Positions 17,261 through 17,440 of a stretch of DNA of 17,440 nt are shown here, piece by piece (the stretch's first letter is position 1; each line of letters starts with the position of its first letter). A program made the position numbers and the translations under genes. Origin of the DNA: Xanthoparmelia taractica (taxonomy: Eukaryota; Ascomycota; Lecanoromycetes; Lecanorales; Parmeliaceae); assembly GCA_033085395.1 (NCBI GenBank), contig JANQBS010000514.1, forward strand, positions 1-17,440, in the 5' to 3' direction. The notes under the pieces were generated by a model. The model saw only the letters and a program-made list of their open reading frames with translations, was not told the DNA's origin and made no database searches.

Positions 17261-17361
17261 CTATTATATATATGTTGAAGTATATAGAAAAACCCGATGA
17301 TAGTATACTAAAATTGACGAGAAGTTAGTAATAGTAAGGTCTTTTCGACGGCTAAACCATA

Positions 17362-17440
17362 TAGTTAGAATATTAGTTAGAATATTAGTTAGAATATTAG
17401 TTAGAATATTAGTTAGAATATTAGTTAGAATATTAGTTAG
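17362..17440 (+). repeat. 12-bp tandem array at the window edge
   Basis: TAGTTAGAATAT is repeated about 6.6 times with no visible variation and runs off the end. On the minus strand one frame is stop-free and would encode a tetrapeptide repeat (Leu-Thr-Asn-Ile). It lies just inside element C, so it may be part of its 3' untranslated region or a coding tail. Confidence 0.9.

Noticed and set aside
1..17440. CRISPR array, bacterial operon, tRNA or rRNA genes
   Set aside because: The repeats are transposon-derived and irregular, no prokaryotic gene organisation is present, and I recognise no tRNA or rRNA sequence.

Overview
This window reads as an AT-rich transposon graveyard from a filamentous ascomycete (Pezizomycotina) genome with repeat-induced point mutation (RIP). 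Over most of its length CpA and TpG are almost absent, TpA is in excess, and every recognisable coding frame is littered with TAA, TAG and TGA where Gln, Trp or Arg codons would stand. I found no intact gene. The few ATG-to-stop ORFs are antisense shadows or chance openings.

Layout, left to right. 1-1385 is heavily mutated unidentified repeat DNA ending in a 162-bp tandem duplication. 1386-1760 is a GC-normal island carrying twin 17-bp motifs. 2026-9306 is one complete, decayed Ty3/Gypsy chromovirus on the minus strand ('element A'), with two LTRs of 153 and 156 bp, a Gag with a C2H2-type zinc finger, then protease, reverse transcriptase, RNase H, integrase and a chromodomain-like module. A 274-bp MITE sits at the RT/RNase H junction. 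9307-9537 is unassigned. 9538-9950 is an inverted fragment of the gag of the next element, facing it across a partly GC-normal spacer. 10267-15445 is a second chromovirus ('element B') on the plus strand, of another lineage: Gag with a CCHC knuckle, a possible relic -1 frameshift site, protease, RT, RNase H, integrase, chromodomain and an Arg-rich tail. A second MITE copy lies just after the chromodomain. I could not find LTRs for element B.

15446-17107 holds a possible mutated ORF, a pair of 130-bp direct repeats enclosing short palindromic and minisatellite repeats, and no recognisable gene. 17108-17217 looks like the LTR of a third Gypsy element ('element C'), related to A and running off the right edge on the minus strand. 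The window ends inside a 12-bp tandem array.

How the parts relate. Elements A and B would each have encoded their own replication and integration enzymes, with chromodomains that in this clade direct integration to heterochromatin. Both are now dead. The visible catalytic Asp residues read as Asn, as expected from G-to-A change. The MITEs (TA target duplications, 22-bp terminal inverted repeats) keep CpA/TpG and probably arrived after the main RIP episode. The best candidates for something undescribed are a GC-rich hairpin plus U-tract beside the polypurine tract, shared by elements A and C, and the possible A AAA AAC frameshift relic in element B. All calls come from reading the sequence by eye; no alignment or database search was run.
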